Assembly: GCF_001544755.2 (NCBI RefSeq)
Contig: NZ_FCOF02000008.1
Location: forward strand, 62,001-126,000
Source of the DNA: Caballeronia catudaia
GTDB taxonomy: Bacteria; Pseudomonadota; Gammaproteobacteria; Burkholderiales; Burkholderiaceae
Direction of reading: 5' to 3'
Length of the DNA: 64,000 bases
Under the pieces are notes generated by a model, which was given only the letters and a program-made list of their open reading frames with translations, was not told where the DNA came from and ran no database searches. The stretch's first letter is position 1; the number at the start of each line of letters is the position of its first letter. Position numbers and translations under genes: made by a program. This document shows positions 8,804 through 17,952 of this stretch, piece after piece.

Positions 8804-11125
8804 TCAGGCCTCCTGCCCGCTCGTCACGCACCACTCGTCGAGCCACGCCTCCAGCTTCGCGGGCGGCAGCGGCCGGCTCAGATGAAAGCCCTGCGCGAGA
8901 TCGCAGCGCAGCGCTTTCAGCCGCTCCAGCATCGCTTCGTTCTCGACGCCTTCCGCCACCACCTTCAGGCCCATGTTGTGCCCGAGGTCGATGGTCGAAC
9001 GCACGATGGTCTCGTCGTCCTTGTGCTGCGCCATGCCGATCACGAACGATTTGTCGATCTTCAGTTCATCGACCGGCATGCGCTTCAGATATGAAAGCGA
9101 CGAATAGCCCGTGCCGAAATCGTCGATGGACAGGCGAATGCCGAGCGCATGCAGCCGGTCGAGCGTGTCGATGGCGTGGTTCGGGTCGTCCATGATCGCG
9201 CTCTCGGTGATCTCGATCCAGATCCATTCGGGCGCGACGCCGTGCTTGTCGAGCAGGCTCTGGAAGGTCTCCGGCAGCGTCGACTGGATCAGCTCGCGCG
9301 CCGACACGTTCACCGACACCGCGAGCTCGATGCCGCGCTCGCGCCACGCCGCGCACTGCGCGATGGCCTTGTCGGCGACCCAGCGCGAAATCGTCTTGAT
9401 GTAGCCCGTCTGCTCCGCGAACGGAATGAACTGGTCGGGCGCGACGAAGCCGCGCGTCGGATGATCCCAGCGCACGAGCGCCTCGACATACTTCACGCGA
9501 TGCGTCGCGAGATCCACCTTCGGCTGATAGTGCAGCGTCAACTGATCGTGTTCGACGGCCTGCCGCAGCTCGCTCATCAGCGAGAGACGCTCGGCGCTGT
9601 TCTTGTCGTGACGCTCGTCATAGAGCGCGAAGCCGAGGTTCGAGCGCTTCGCCACGTACATGGCGATATCGGCGCGGCGCAACAGCACGTTCATGTCCGT
9701 GCCGTTTTCCGGGAACGTGACGATGCCGATGCTCGCGCCCACGTCGACGAGCTGTCCTTCGATGGTGATCGGCTCTTCCAGCGCGTGCAGCATGCGTGAC
9801 GCGAGCAGCTTCGCCGCCGGCAGATCGTCGCTGGGCAGAAGCACCGCGAATTCGTCGCCGCCCAGACGCGCGACGGTATCGGTCCGCCGCGGCAGCGCCG
9901 CGCGCAGACGCTTCGCCACTTCGCACAGCAGCATGTCGCCGATCGGATGCCCGAGCGTGTCGTTCACGTACTTGAAGCGGTCGAGGTCCATCATCATCAC
10001 GGAAAGCGGGCGGTTGCCGGGCAGCGCGGCGGTGATCGCCTGATGCAGACGGTCGTTGAAGAGCGCGCGATTGGGCAGCCCCGTCAGCCGGTCCATGTAC
10101 GCGAGCTCCGTGATGCGCCGCTCGCGTTCCGAGATGCCTTCCTGCATTTGATTGAACGCGCGCGCGAGCTGGCCGATCTCGTCGTTCTGGCGAATCGCGA
10201 TGGGTTCCGCGTAATCGCCCTGTCCGATGCGCCGCGAGAACTGTGCGAGCGCCGCGATCGGACGCGTGACCGAGCGCGCCGTCAGCACGCTGCCGACGAT
10301 CGACACCAAGACGCCGAGCATCGTGATGAGCAGGAGCGTCGACTGCAGGCGATGGAACGGCGCGAGCGCTTCGTTGAGCGAGCGTTCGAGCAACACCGCG
10401 ACCGCCTGCCCTTCCGAATGCAGCCGCAGGATGCGCGTCGCGTAGCCCTCTTCGGCGAGTTTCGCGGGATCGCCGAGCGCGGCGCGCGCGTCTTGCGGCA
10501 GCGAGCTCGCGAGCACGCCCGGGCCGCCGCGTTCGCCGACGGTGATGAACGACACGTCGAGCGACGTCAGCGAACTCATTTCGCGCGCGAGGGCGTCGTC
10601 GATGGCGAAGCCCATCACGACCCACGCGATCGGGATCGGCGCCTTCACCGGCACCGCGACGAGCTGATACGCGCGCGCGCCGATCATGCCGAACGACGAC
10701 GCGTCGCCCTTCGTCGCGACGGTCCTGATGAGCTCCGGAAACGGAAACGCCATGCCCTCGCGGCCGACGCCGCCGCTGTCGGCGATCAGCCTGCCGTCGA
10801 GATCGACCAGCATCACGACATCCGCGTGAATGCGGTCGCCGTGATTCTGCAGCGCGGACGCGACAGTCTTGCCGTCGTGCGTCGCGACTGCCTGGCGAAA
10901 GCCGAAATCCGCGGCGACGACGCTCGCGCCCTGCGTCAGCCGTTCGCTGTTGCCGTGCAGAACCTGCGCGAACACGCGCTCGGCCACCGACAACTGCTCT
11001 TCCGCGTTGCGATGCGCGTTCTTCAGAATCACCGAGTTGATGACGACGAACGCCGCCGCCTGCGCGACGAGCATCAGGATCACGAAGACGAGCGCGATCC
11101 GCGCGCGCAGGCTGTGAAGGAGCAT
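8804..11125 (-). CDS. bifunctional Cache-HAMP-GGDEF-EAL c-di-GMP protein
   Basis: 773-residue inner-membrane signalling protein. TM1 (11-33) and TM2 (263-283) flank a periplasmic double-Cache-like sensor, then HAMP (about 284-335), GGDEF (signature 422-426) and EAL (signature 548-550, with DDFGTGYSSLSYLK further on). Both enzymatic signatures are intact, as is the RxxD inhibitory site (413-416), so it could make or break c-di-GMP; the balance cannot be read from sequence. It is the last gene of a four-gene minus-strand operon, 13 bases after the copper-protein gene. The secreted globin and copper protein upstream suggest that the periplasmic sensor reads redox state or a small gas, directly or through them (inference). 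Confidence 0.9.
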   Translation of the reverse strand: MLLHSLRARIALVFVILMLVAQAAAFVVINSVILKNAHRNAEEQLSVAERVFAQVLHGNSERLTQGASVVAADFGFRQAVATHDGKTVASALQNHGDRIHADVVMLVDLDGRLIADSGGVGREGMAFPFPELIRTVATKGDASSFGMIGARAYQLVAVPVKAPIPIAWVVMGFAIDDALAREMSSLTSLDVSFITVGERGGPGVLASSLPQDARAALGDPAKLAEEGYATRILRLHSEGQAVAVLLERSLNEALAPFHRLQSTLLLITMLGVLVSIVGSVLTARSVTRPIAALAQFSRRIGQGDYAEPIAIRQNDEIGQLARAFNQMQEGISERERRITELAYMDRLTGLPNRALFNDRLHQAITAALPGNRPLSVMMMDLDRFKYVNDTLGHPIGDMLLCEVAKRLRAALPRRTDTVARLGGDEFAVLLPSDDLPAAKLLASRMLHALEEPITIEGQLVDVGASIGIVTFPENGTDMNVLLRRADIAMYVAKRSNLGFALYDERHDKNSAERLSLMSELRQAVEHDQLTLHYQPKVDLATHRVKYVEALVRWDHPTRGFVAPDQFIPFAEQTGYIKTISRWVADKAIAQCAAWRERGIELAVSVNVSARELIQSTLPETFQSLLDKHGVAPEWIWIEITESAIMDDPNHAIDTLDRLHALGIRLSIDDFGTGYSSLSYLKRMPVDELKIDKSFVIGMAQHKDDETIVRSTIDLGHNMGLKVVAEGVENEAMLERLKALRCDLAQGFHLSRPLPPAKLEAWLDEWCVTSGQEA

Positions 11126-11138
11126 GGCGTCGGGCGTC

Positions 11139-11744
11139 CTATTCGGCGGGCCGCAGAGGCAGGGCGAACTTCGCCGTGGCGTCGGCGGCGACGCTCAGTT
11201 TTTGCGTCGGCTGCGCGTTCGGATCGCGCTGGCGGAAATGCCACGCGATCAGCCTGTACGAATCGGCGGGCACGTTTTCGATGACCGCGGCGCCGTTCGC
11301 ATCGGTTTTCGCGAACCACGGCGTATCGACGATCAGCAGATACGCGACCATCGAATCGTGAATGTTGCAGCCCATCACGACGAGGCCGGGCTTGTCGAAC
11401 ACGACCGGATTCGCGGGCACGCCGTGATACAGGTTCAGCTCGAAGCGCTTCGGCGGCGAAAACGAATAGACATCGTGCTCGAAGTTGTCCTTGTTCGGGA
11501 ACGTCACCGAGGCGCCCGTCTGCACGACGGAAACCATCGGCACGAAGCGGCGCTTTATCTGATCGATGATGGCGCCGGCGGGCTTCGCAGCCGGCAGCTT
11601 GCCGCTCGCGGGCAGCGCGTACACGATGGCGTCCTGCACGGGCGCGCCGGCGTCATCCACGATCTGCGCGCGGATCGTCGCCGCGTGCGCGCACGATGCC
11701 GTCAGCGCGCACGCCGCCAAAAGAATGGAGATGAGCTTTTTCAT
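11139..11744 (-). CDS. secreted cupredoxin-like (type-1 copper) protein
   Basis: 201 residues with a Sec signal peptide (1-21, ending AHA). The mature part starts with a carboxypeptidase-regulatory-like beta domain and contains the four ligands of a type-1 copper site in the expected order: His90 (NFEHD), Cys126, His129 and Met132 (CNIHDSM). Similar proteins are often annotated as methylamine utilisation proteins, but no methylamine dehydrogenase genes are present. Its ATG overlaps the TGA of the globin gene (ATGA), so the two are translationally coupled. Likely a periplasmic electron carrier or copper-based sensor. The start is fixed by the signal peptide; a longer upstream frame is not used. 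Confidence 0.82.
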   Translation of the reverse strand: MKKLISILLAACALTASCAHAATIRAQIVDDAGAPVQDAIVYALPASGKLPAAKPAGAIIDQIKRRFVPMVSVVQTGASVTFPNKDNFEHDVYSFSPPKRFELNLYHGVPANPVVFDKPGLVVMGCNIHDSMVAYLLIVDTPWFAKTDANGAAVIENVPADSYRLIAWHFRQRDPNAQPTQKLSVAADATAKFALPLRPAE

Positions 11745-12163
11745 TCGCGGTCCTGCACCTCGCGGTACATCGGCGCGAGTTTCGCGAGCAGCTTGTTCTG
11801 CGCGTGAAACGACACGCCGTTCTTGTCCATCGCCGCCTGCAGATCCTCGACGAGCGCGTTGAACGCAACCCGGTCGATGTTCTGGCCTGCGTGGGTGCGC
11901 TTCATGTCGCGGCCGGTGTAGACGCACGGACCATCGAGCAGCACGCACAGTTGCTCCACGAGCTTTTGCTTGATGCGCACGACCGGCGCGCTATCGAACC
12001 AGGGCGCGGTGCGCGGATCCGAGAGCACGTTGTCGTACATGTCGTCGACGATCTTCGTCAGGCCGTCTTTCTCGCCGAACTGTTTGTAGAGCGCGTCGTC
12101 GGCGCGGGCGTTGGCGCAGGCGAACGTGAGAACCAACAAAGCGGCATGGCGCATCTTGATCAT
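11741..12163 (-). CDS. secreted group 1 truncated haemoglobin
   Basis: 140 residues: a signal peptide (about 1-21, ending ARA) followed by a truncated-globin fold of about 118 residues. The proximal haem ligand is His91 in GRDMKRTHAGQNI, the standard position in this family, and the E-helix region KLVEQLCVLLDGPCVYTG fits. Most truncated globins are cytosolic, so export is unusual and suggests binding of O2, NO or another ligand in the periplasm. Both ends overlap neighbours by ATGA-type junctions, which ties it to the DUF3034 gene before it and the copper protein after it. Confidence 0.85.
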   Translation of the reverse strand: MIKMRHAALLVLTFACANARADDALYKQFGEKDGLTKIVDDMYDNVLSDPRTAPWFDSAPVVRIKQKLVEQLCVLLDGPCVYTGRDMKRTHAGQNIDRVAFNALVEDLQAAMDKNGVSFHAQNKLLAKLAPMYREVQDRE

Positions 12164-13071
12164 CAGAACCCCGCCTGCAAGGAAACGTAGAGGCCGCGCT
12201 GATTCCTGATCGTCGCGATATCGCCCAGCGCGACATACGCGGCCGTCAGCGAGACGTGCTTGTTCGGCGCCCACGCGACGAACGCGTCGTACGCGTCCTG
12301 CTCGCGCGCGAACGAGAGATTGTTCGGCTTCATCCGGTACTCCCCGCCGATCGCGACGTTCTTCGACAACAGATACGCCACCGACGATTCGAACTCCGGG
12401 TGATACGCGTTCGATTTATCGCCGCCGAAACCGAGCAAGCCGAACTGGTTCGCCTTCGTGAAGCGCAGCGTGCCGTTGAGCAGAAGGCTTTGCGCGAGCA
12501 GCAGCTTGGTCGCCGAGAGATAGAAATCCGTGCCTGAATTGCTCGCGGCGCCGATCGCTTTCACGATGTCGCCCTCTTCGTTGTGCTTGAACTGCACGCC
12601 CGCCGCGATCTGCGGCATCCACGTGTCCTGATCGAGCACCGCGTCGCCGATGAGGCGCACCTTCATCCCGAAGATGTTCTGGTTGAAGCGAAAGCCTTCG
12701 CCGAGACCGAGTTGCGCGCCGGCATCGCGGGTATCGAAGCTCTGGCGCGCGAGCGAGAGCTCGACGCGATTCGCGATGCCGACCGTCAGGCCCCACGAGC
12801 CGAGCGCGTAGTCCTGCGTGTGGATATAGGTGCCGTGCACGTTCGCGCCCAACTGCCGCGCGGTGCCGTAGCCGCCGATGACGGCCCACGGCGTCAGGCC
12901 GCCGCCGGCCGCGCCTTCGATTTCGGACACGCCGCCCGTCAGCAGCAGCTTGCCGCCGGTGAGCGGCACGGCGGGCGGATCGTCGGCCTGGGCGGCCAAC
13001 GAGAACGAAACGAGCGCGGCGGCCGCGGCAGCGAGGCCGGCGCGGCGCGTCTTGGTGCGGGTCAAGCGCAT
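12163..13071 (-). CDS. DUF3034-family outer-membrane protein
   Basis: 302 residues with a signal peptide ending AAQA at about 28. The mature part alternates short amphipathic beta strands with turns and ends in Phe, as outer-membrane barrels do, and matches the DUF3034 family as I know it (GGKLLLTGGVSEIEGAAGGG near the start). Family function is not established. First gene of the four-gene operon; its TGA overlaps the ATG of the globin gene. The MRLTRTK start is chosen because it directly precedes the signal peptide; the frame extends 126 bases further upstream without a plausible leader. Confidence 0.78.
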   Translation of the reverse strand: MRLTRTKTRRAGLAAAAAALVSFSLAAQADDPPAVPLTGGKLLLTGGVSEIEGAAGGGLTPWAVIGGYGTARQLGANVHGTYIHTQDYALGSWGLTVGIANRVELSLARQSFDTRDAGAQLGLGEGFRFNQNIFGMKVRLIGDAVLDQDTWMPQIAAGVQFKHNEEGDIVKAIGAASNSGTDFYLSATKLLLAQSLLLNGTLRFTKANQFGLLGFGGDKSNAYHPEFESSVAYLLSKNVAIGGEYRMKPNNLSFAREQDAYDAFVAWAPNKHVSLTAAYVALGDIATIRNQRGLYVSLQAGF

Positions 13072-13260
13072 TGCGATGGCATTCGAACGGGTGGAAAAGG
13101 TTCCCGCATGCCGCCGCGGGATGCCGCGTGTCGTACACGCGACGAGCCGGACGCCCGGGAGCAGCGCGTGCTGGATAGGACGCGCCTTGTCATTCACAGG
13201 TAAACGGCGGCGGGCGCGTGGACTTGACGGTCGTTCGTAAGTATTTGCGTGCGAGACGCT

Positions 13261-13821
13261 TCAAGACAGCTTGTCGAGCACCCCCGTCAGGGCGCCATCG
13301 AGGATTTGCTTCGAAAGTCGACGGTCCGATACAGCACGCGACAACGCCACGGCGCCGACACATGCGCTCAAAATGAACAGCGCATCGTTGCGCTTCGTTG
13401 CTGCATGCTCGGCGCGTGACGCCCGTGAAATCAAGTCGACGATCTTCCTCACTTCGCTAGAAACGAGTTCCCTTGCGGCATCGGAACTTCGTCCCATGTC
13501 ATTAGCCAGGGCGGATAGCGGACATGCGGTTTCAGGATTGTCCCGATGAGATTCGGAAAGATATGAGCGCATCGCCCGACGCGGAGAAACCGGAATGGCT
13601 GCCTCCCACGACTCGATGTCGTGCAAAGCGTGCTTGAACGCCTCCACTACGAGTTCGTCGCGCGACGCAAAGTGCTTGTAGAACCCTCCGACCGTGAGGC
13701 CGGCTTCCTTCATCACGTCAGCGATGCTCACGCCATCAATTCCCCTCTCGCGAAAACGCTTCGCCGCGATATCTATGATGCGCTGATGCGTTTCCAACTT
13801 CTCGACTTGAGAGCGTCCCAC
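13261..13821 (-). CDS. TetR-family transcriptional regulator
   Basis: 186 residues. The N-terminal helix-turn-helix (about 27-57, with GVSIADVMKEAGLTVGGFYKHF) is a clear TetR signature; the C-terminal ligand domain resembles the AcrR/YxaF type. Transcribed divergently from the NmrA-family gene 232 bases away, which it very likely represses, and probably itself too. The shared region holds a long-spaced 9-base inverted repeat and a TATAAT box. Ligand unknown. Confidence 0.88.
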   Translation of the reverse strand: MGRSQVEKLETHQRIIDIAAKRFRERGIDGVSIADVMKEAGLTVGGFYKHFASRDELVVEAFKHALHDIESWEAAIPVSPRRAMRSYLSESHRDNPETACPLSALANDMGRSSDAARELVSSEVRKIVDLISRASRAEHAATKRNDALFILSACVGAVALSRAVSDRRLSKQILDGALTGVLDKLS

Positions 13822-13853
13822 GTTTCACCTCGGATTTGCGTTGGTAAGCGAGT

Positions 13854-13944
13854 GTAATCCTCAACGTCGCTGCGATTCGTACGGATCTGACAATTCTCGC
13901 TTGTTCTGCCACATGGCTACCCACATGAGGATTACGCCTATAAT
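13854..13944. promoter_or_regulatory. divergent tetR/nmrA control region with 9-bp inverted repeat and -10 box
   Basis: GTAATCCTC at 13854-13862 and its exact reverse complement GAGGATTAC at 13927-13935 are 64 bases apart. A perfect TATAAT at 13939-13944 follows the second arm by three bases and could be the -10 box for the plus-strand gene, 110 bases before its ATG. No good -35 is seen, which would fit a repressed or activated promoter. Binding of the TetR protein to the arms is inference. Confidence 0.45.
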
Positions 13945-14053
13945 CTTCCTCAACGACAGTCAAGCGCGGAAATTGGACGATCATATTTGTGCATATGCAC
14001 TTACACGATCCGTTCCAGCGCTCGGCGTTTCGTCATTCTCAAGGAGATGCATC

Positions 14054-14947
14054 ATGGAGCAACGCAAGATTCTGGTTACCGCAGCGGCCGGAAAGACGGG
14101 CGTACACGTCGTCCAAAACCTGCTCGGCAGAGGCCATTCCGTTCGCGCGCTCGTGCGCAAGGAGGACGAGCGCAGCGAGGCGCTGCGTCGCGCCGGCGCT
14201 GAAGTCGTTACGGGAGACCTGCTATCGCATGACGACGCGATACGGGCCACCACGAACATGGATGCCGCATACCTCTGTTTTCCCGTGCGTCCCGGCTTCA
14301 TTCAAGCGACTGCCTATTTCGCCGATGCTGCGCGTCGGGCCGGCCTCGATGCGGTCGTCAACATGTCGCAGATATCGGCAAGGGAGAACGCAAGAAGTCA
14401 CGCGGCGCGTGACCACTGGATCGCGGAGCGCGTCCTCGACTGGTCGGGCGTGCCGACTGTTCATATCCGGCCGACGTTCTTTTCGGAGTGGCTCGTGTTT
14501 CCGTGGGTGCGCGACACGATCGTGCGCGACGGAGAGATTGCGCTGCCATTCGGCGATGGCAAGCACGCGCCGATCGCGGCGGAAGATCAGGCACGGTTCA
14601 TCGCCGCGGTGCTCGCGAACCCGGATGGCCACATCGGGAAAGCCTACGAGCTTTGTGGGCCGGCCCAGATGACTCAATCGGAGATCGCCGAGGTCATGAG
14701 CGAAGTGTTGAACCGGAAAATTGCGTACAGCCCGGCGACGCTCGATGGATATCGGGAGCATTTGAACCACTACGACTTGCCGGAATTTACGATTCAGCAC
14801 TTCATCGAAGTGGCGGTCGACTATCAGAACGGTGTTTTCGAAGGAACCGATAGCGTTATCGAACAAGTGACCGGAAAAGCTCCGCAAACCGTCGAGGAAT
14901 TCGTGAGGGCCAATCGGGACGTTTTCGAAAGAGGCCATCGTAACTGA
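14054..14947 (+). CDS. NmrA-family NAD(P)-binding protein (atypical SDR)
   Basis: 297 residues with an N-terminal dinucleotide-binding motif (VTAAAGKTGVHVVQNLL, about 7-23). Its closest known relatives are QorB/NmrA-type quinone oxidoreductases or redox sensors that lack the classical YxxxK pair. A strong AAGGAG site 8 bases before the ATG fixes the start; the frame upstream is not used. Divergent from a TetR gene, a common arrangement for inducible oxidoreductases that respond to electrophiles or quinones. Catalysis or sensing cannot be told apart from sequence. Confidence 0.82.
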   Translation: MEQRKILVTAAAGKTGVHVVQNLLGRGHSVRALVRKEDERSEALRRAGAEVVTGDLLSHDDAIRATTNMDAAYLCFPVRPGFIQATAYFADAARRAGLDAVVNMSQISARENARSHAARDHWIAERVLDWSGVPTVHIRPTFFSEWLVFPWVRDTIVRDGEIALPFGDGKHAPIAAEDQARFIAAVLANPDGHIGKAYELCGPAQMTQSEIAEVMSEVLNRKIAYSPATLDGYREHLNHYDLPEFTIQHFIEVAVDYQNGVFEGTDSVIEQVTGKAPQTVEEFVRANRDVFERGHRN

Positions 14948-14950
14948 GCT

Positions 14951-15541
14951 TCACGCGCGGCGACGCTTCTTGTAAGTCACCGCGACCGGTGCAGCGGGAA
15001 TAGAAGGTTGCGCGTACGGAGCTTCGTCAGGACGCGACTCCTGTGCCGCCGCGAAGAGCGCATCGTCTAGCGCTGCTTCAAGCGCCGGTTCTGAATCGCC
15101 ACCCGGGAGGGAACGGCCTGCCTCGTCGTTACCCTCGCCGGAGTGCGTTTCGGCGGCAAATGTTTCAGAGCCATGCGTTGAGCGCGAGAGCGCCCACTGC
15201 ATCATGAGCTCGTGCGCTCGGGCATGAGAACATGTGATGACCCCTCGAACGGCTTCCATCTGCAGCGCATGGCGCGCCGATAGTGTGTCCGCGTCGACGT
15301 GCTGGTCATTGGCCAGCATCAGCGCGGAAATACCAAGCGAATTGGCCTCGCCTGCCTCCAGCTTCGCGTTGATAGCCACCAGCTCGCGCCATTCATTGAA
15401 TCCGCAACCGAAAGCCACTGCTTCAAGCGCTTGATTCAGGCGCAACGCGTTCTTGCCACCGGCAAGCTCCTGCAGAAACCCGGCCTTTTCCTCCGCTGTC
15501 CTGGACGAAATCAAGTAGCGCGCCTTTGACTTGTCTTCCAT
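14951..15541 (-). CDS. hypothetical protein
   Basis: 196 residues from MEDKSKARYL, preceded by GAAGG and, further up, GGGAGGG. A longer upstream start would add 26 residues. The protein is soluble and mostly helical, with an acidic, low-complexity middle (about 125-170) and a basic C-terminus (KKRRRA) that could bind nucleic acid. No family recognised. Its stop lies three bases from the end of the convergent NmrA gene. It begins a run of orphan genes up to about 19.6 kb. Confidence 0.5.
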   Translation of the reverse strand: MEDKSKARYLISSRTAEEKAGFLQELAGGKNALRLNQALEAVAFGCGFNEWRELVAINAKLEAGEANSLGISALMLANDQHVDADTLSARHALQMEAVRGVITCSHARAHELMMQWALSRSTHGSETFAAETHSGEGNDEAGRSLPGGDSEPALEAALDDALFAAAQESRPDEAPYAQPSIPAAPVAVTYKKRRRA

Positions 15542-15667
15542 ACCTTCATCACCCTCCCAGCCATTTCGCGGCTTTACAGTTTCGGCGCTCTCCGCTGTCC
15601 ACCTGGAGAAGCGCCACAAGCATCAACTGTAGTCCATTCTCGTTATCGCGAAGAGAGCGGTGATACA

Positions 15668-16102
15668 TCAATGTGCCTCCGCGGCCTTCGAATCGCAGAA
15701 AGACAAATGGCGGAGAAAAGCGACGAGGCGGTCGGGCGACGCGCCTTTTCTGAAATATCCGTCGAAAAGGGCGCTGTCGGGGCTTCGCGTGATGAAAGCG
15801 TCATGCTTCGCGGTGTACGCGCAGATGAAAGCGCCCGATGCCGCAGCGCTCTCACGAATAGCACGAGCAGTATCGAATCCGTCGCGCTGCGGCATCATGA
15901 GGTCCAGCAAGATCACGTCCGGAACCCAGTGCCGGACGATCTCGAGCGCTTCGGCGCAGCTTCCGGCGACGCGTGTCTGAATTCCGTCCAACGACAAACA
16001 TTCAGCGGTAGCAACCGCGGCGCCTCGATAGTCGTCGACGATGAGTACCCGCGCCAAATGCTTAAGTGGCCGCTGGGTCCAGTTCCATTGCTCGGTCACC
16101 AT
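15668..16102 (-). CDS. single-domain response regulator (CheY-like receiver)
   Basis: 144 residues, only a receiver domain. All key residues are present: acidic pair Asp23-Asp24, phosphoacceptor Asp67 (LLDLMMP), switch Thr97 and Lys119. There is no output domain and no histidine kinase next to it, so it is an orphan that would act by protein contact or as a phosphate sink. It stands alone on the minus strand between unknown genes. Confidence 0.85.
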   Translation of the reverse strand: MVTEQWNWTQRPLKHLARVLIVDDYRGAAVATAECLSLDGIQTRVAGSCAEALEIVRHWVPDVILLDLMMPQRDGFDTARAIRESAAASGAFICAYTAKHDAFITRSPDSALFDGYFRKGASPDRLVAFLRHLSFCDSKAAEAH

Positions 16103-16292
16103 CCAACCTCCCCGCGTCGAACGTTGCTTTTGAAGACGTGATTATGCGAGTCCCTTGTCGCATTCCAGTGCCGGGCACCGCACATAAGAAGGCCGGCGGA
16201 AGTGCGGCCAGCCGGGATACAGCACTCCGAGGTGAACTTATACTGGTACTCTCATGCCGAGGATGACGGGCTGCCAAGTACAGGAGGTCGCA

Positions 16293-16631
16293 ATGGCGGA
16301 AGACACCGATATGCCGGACAACGGCAGTCGCGAACGCGTTTCTGAACCGTTGAAAGCCCTCGCAGAATTGCTGGAACGATCGCTCGACAACGCTACGAGC
16401 ATCGTCATGATGCGGCATGCGCCGGGCGTCTGCAGCGTGTACATGGGCGACCCCTCTGGTCCGAGGGAAGAGCTTCGGAGAATCGGGAAGATCTCCACGT
16501 CGTTGGCGGATGACATGCTCGTATCGACGACGTCCGGGGCGAATCGCATGGAAATCAACGGCCAGATCTACCGCTTTGTTCGCACGTTCACGCTCGTCGA
16601 CGACATCGCGGCCGTGGTCTTTTCCACCTGA
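16293..16631 (+). CDS. hypothetical protein
   Basis: 112 residues. The start is fixed by a very strong AGGAGGT site six bases before ATGGCGGAAGAC; an in-frame ATG 39 bases upstream has no such site. The sequence has a helical first half (LKALAELLERSLDNA) and a strand-rich second half ending VVFST. No family recognised, no signal peptide. Codon use is less GC-biased than in the flanking metabolic genes. Confidence 0.55.
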   Translation: MAEDTDMPDNGSRERVSEPLKALAELLERSLDNATSIVMMRHAPGVCSVYMGDPSGPREELRRIGKISTSLADDMLVSTTSGANRMEINGQIYRFVRTFTLVDDIAAVVFST

Positions 16632-16746
16632 TTCATTTTCGTTCGCTCGGCGATCACGGAATTCGTGACCGGGCGTTCGCCACCGAGCCTTCCGATGAAA
16701 TTGGTACCATTGCGCTATCGCGTGAATAACGAACGGAAAGCACCTG

Positions 16747-17250
16747 ATGGATATCTTTTACTACTCGCACAACTTCGAACAGAACGTCAAGAACGGTCAG
16801 GTCGGTCTCATTGGTTCCAACAGTGGCAAGATTCGTGAACTCGCCGAGCGGCTACCAAAGCGCTTGTGGATTTTCAAAACGCCCAAAGGGATGAAGGGCT
16901 CGGTACAGTTGCTCGCATCGCTGCTGGTCAGCGATGAACCCAGGGTTGCAGTGAACACGGACTACCGCAACGTCATTCACTACGACCCGTTTTCGCCCGA
17001 GTCCGTCATGTTCACGGACGCTGGCACGCCAGCGCATATTCAGGAAACATCCGCATTCCTTCAGTATCGATGGCACGCTGCATTCAGCGCGGGATTCAAG
17101 GGAGACGCTGGATTGCAGGCGATCGAGGCCAACGTCGTGCGTGGCCTCGAAGCGATGGTCGCAAACTGGGACCGGGTGCAAATGCTCGAGACGGTCAAGG
17201 ACCCGCAAAAGGTGCAGCCCATCAATCCATTCGCGCAGCCGACGCGCTAG
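16747..17250 (+). CDS. hypothetical protein
   Basis: 167 residues, preceded by a GGAAAG ribosome binding site. The N-terminal half alternates strands and loops (MDIFYYSHNF, then Lys-rich FKTPKGMKG), the second half is helical, and the tail is Pro/Gln rich. No family recognised. It runs 29 bases into the 3' end of the antisense citE remnant, which suggests a junction created by rearrangement. Base composition is lower in GC than that of the flanking metabolic genes. Confidence 0.5.
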   Translation: MDIFYYSHNFEQNVKNGQVGLIGSNSGKIRELAERLPKRLWIFKTPKGMKGSVQLLASLLVSDEPRVAVNTDYRNVIHYDPFSPESVMFTDAGTPAHIQETSAFLQYRWHAAFSAGFKGDAGLQAIEANVVRGLEAMVANWDRVQMLETVKDPQKVQPINPFAQPTR

Positions 17251-17614
17251 ACGCCAATTCCACGATGCGTTGAGCACGCAAAACGACTGGCCTGTCCACC
17301 ATCTTTCCGTCGACGCACAGGGCTGCGCTGTTAGCCCTGCCCGACGCATCGAGCACGCGCTTCGCCCACGCGACGTCCACGGCCGAAGGCGCGCAGCACC
17401 CGTTCACAATCGCCACCTGTTTCGGATGAATGCAAAGCTTGCCGGCGAATTCCCAGCGCTTACCGTTCAGCGTGTCGCGCTGGATGACGGCAACTTCGTC
17501 GATACATGTCGTGACGCTATCGAGCGGCGCGGGAATATTCGCCACGCGTGAGGCCGCCGTCATCTGAGCGCGGTATTGATTCAAGTCGTCGTTCTCCACG
17601 CCAACCGCAGGCAC
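17222..17614 (-). pseudogene. citE-like lyase, C-terminal half only
   Basis: About 130 residues match the C-terminal half of HpcH/HpaI aldolase/citrate lyase beta proteins: the IPAPLDSV segment, GKLCIHPKQV and DGKMVDRPVV near the end. Intact proteins have about 280 residues, with an N-terminal half carrying the substrate Arg and metal ligands; that half is absent here and is not found upstream on this strand. The break coincides with a short palindromic element (17613-17645). The fragment is therefore most likely a remnant left by insertion or deletion. Confidence 0.75.
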
Positions 17615-17645
17615 CGCCTTCCTCAGGTGAAGGATTTGGGTGCAA
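17613..17645. repeat. short palindromic (REP-like) element at the citE break
   Basis: Nested inverted repeats: GCACC (17613-17617) with GGTGC (17641-17645), and CCTTC (17619-17623) with GAAGG (17631-17635) around a 7-base loop. Such elements are scattered between genes in many proteobacteria. Here it marks exactly where citE homology ends. Confidence 0.5.
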
Positions 17646-17952
17646 CTTCATTTTCATAGGCAACGGAACGGACGGCGCCGCAGGGGACATTCGCTCCATA
17701 ACGCGACCTACGATTTCAACGACGAAATCCTGTCAGTCGGCTCGCGATATTTCGCCGAGATCGCAAGGCTGCAACTGCCCGTGCGTTGACAAGGAGAAAT
17801 TTGTCGGATCATTGTGAGGTCAAGTAAATCAAGGACGTGCGCGCCGCCCTTTCATCGCCCATTTACGCCTCGAATAGAGTGTGCAACCATCGCTTCCAGC
17901 CCGCGACAGGCGAACCCCATGCGGCCCGAAATTCGTGCTCGAGGATTGGCAT
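17646..17952. other. non-coding stretch right of the citE remnant
   Basis: About 300 bases with no convincing gene on either strand. A TTGACA hexamer occurs at 17786-17791, but no good -10 box follows at the right distance. The stretch presumably carries the promoter of the large unknown gene that starts at 17953. Confidence 0.35.

Noticed and set aside
16640..16690. Weak inverted repeat after the 112-residue gene
   Set aside because: Only five paired bases and no T run.
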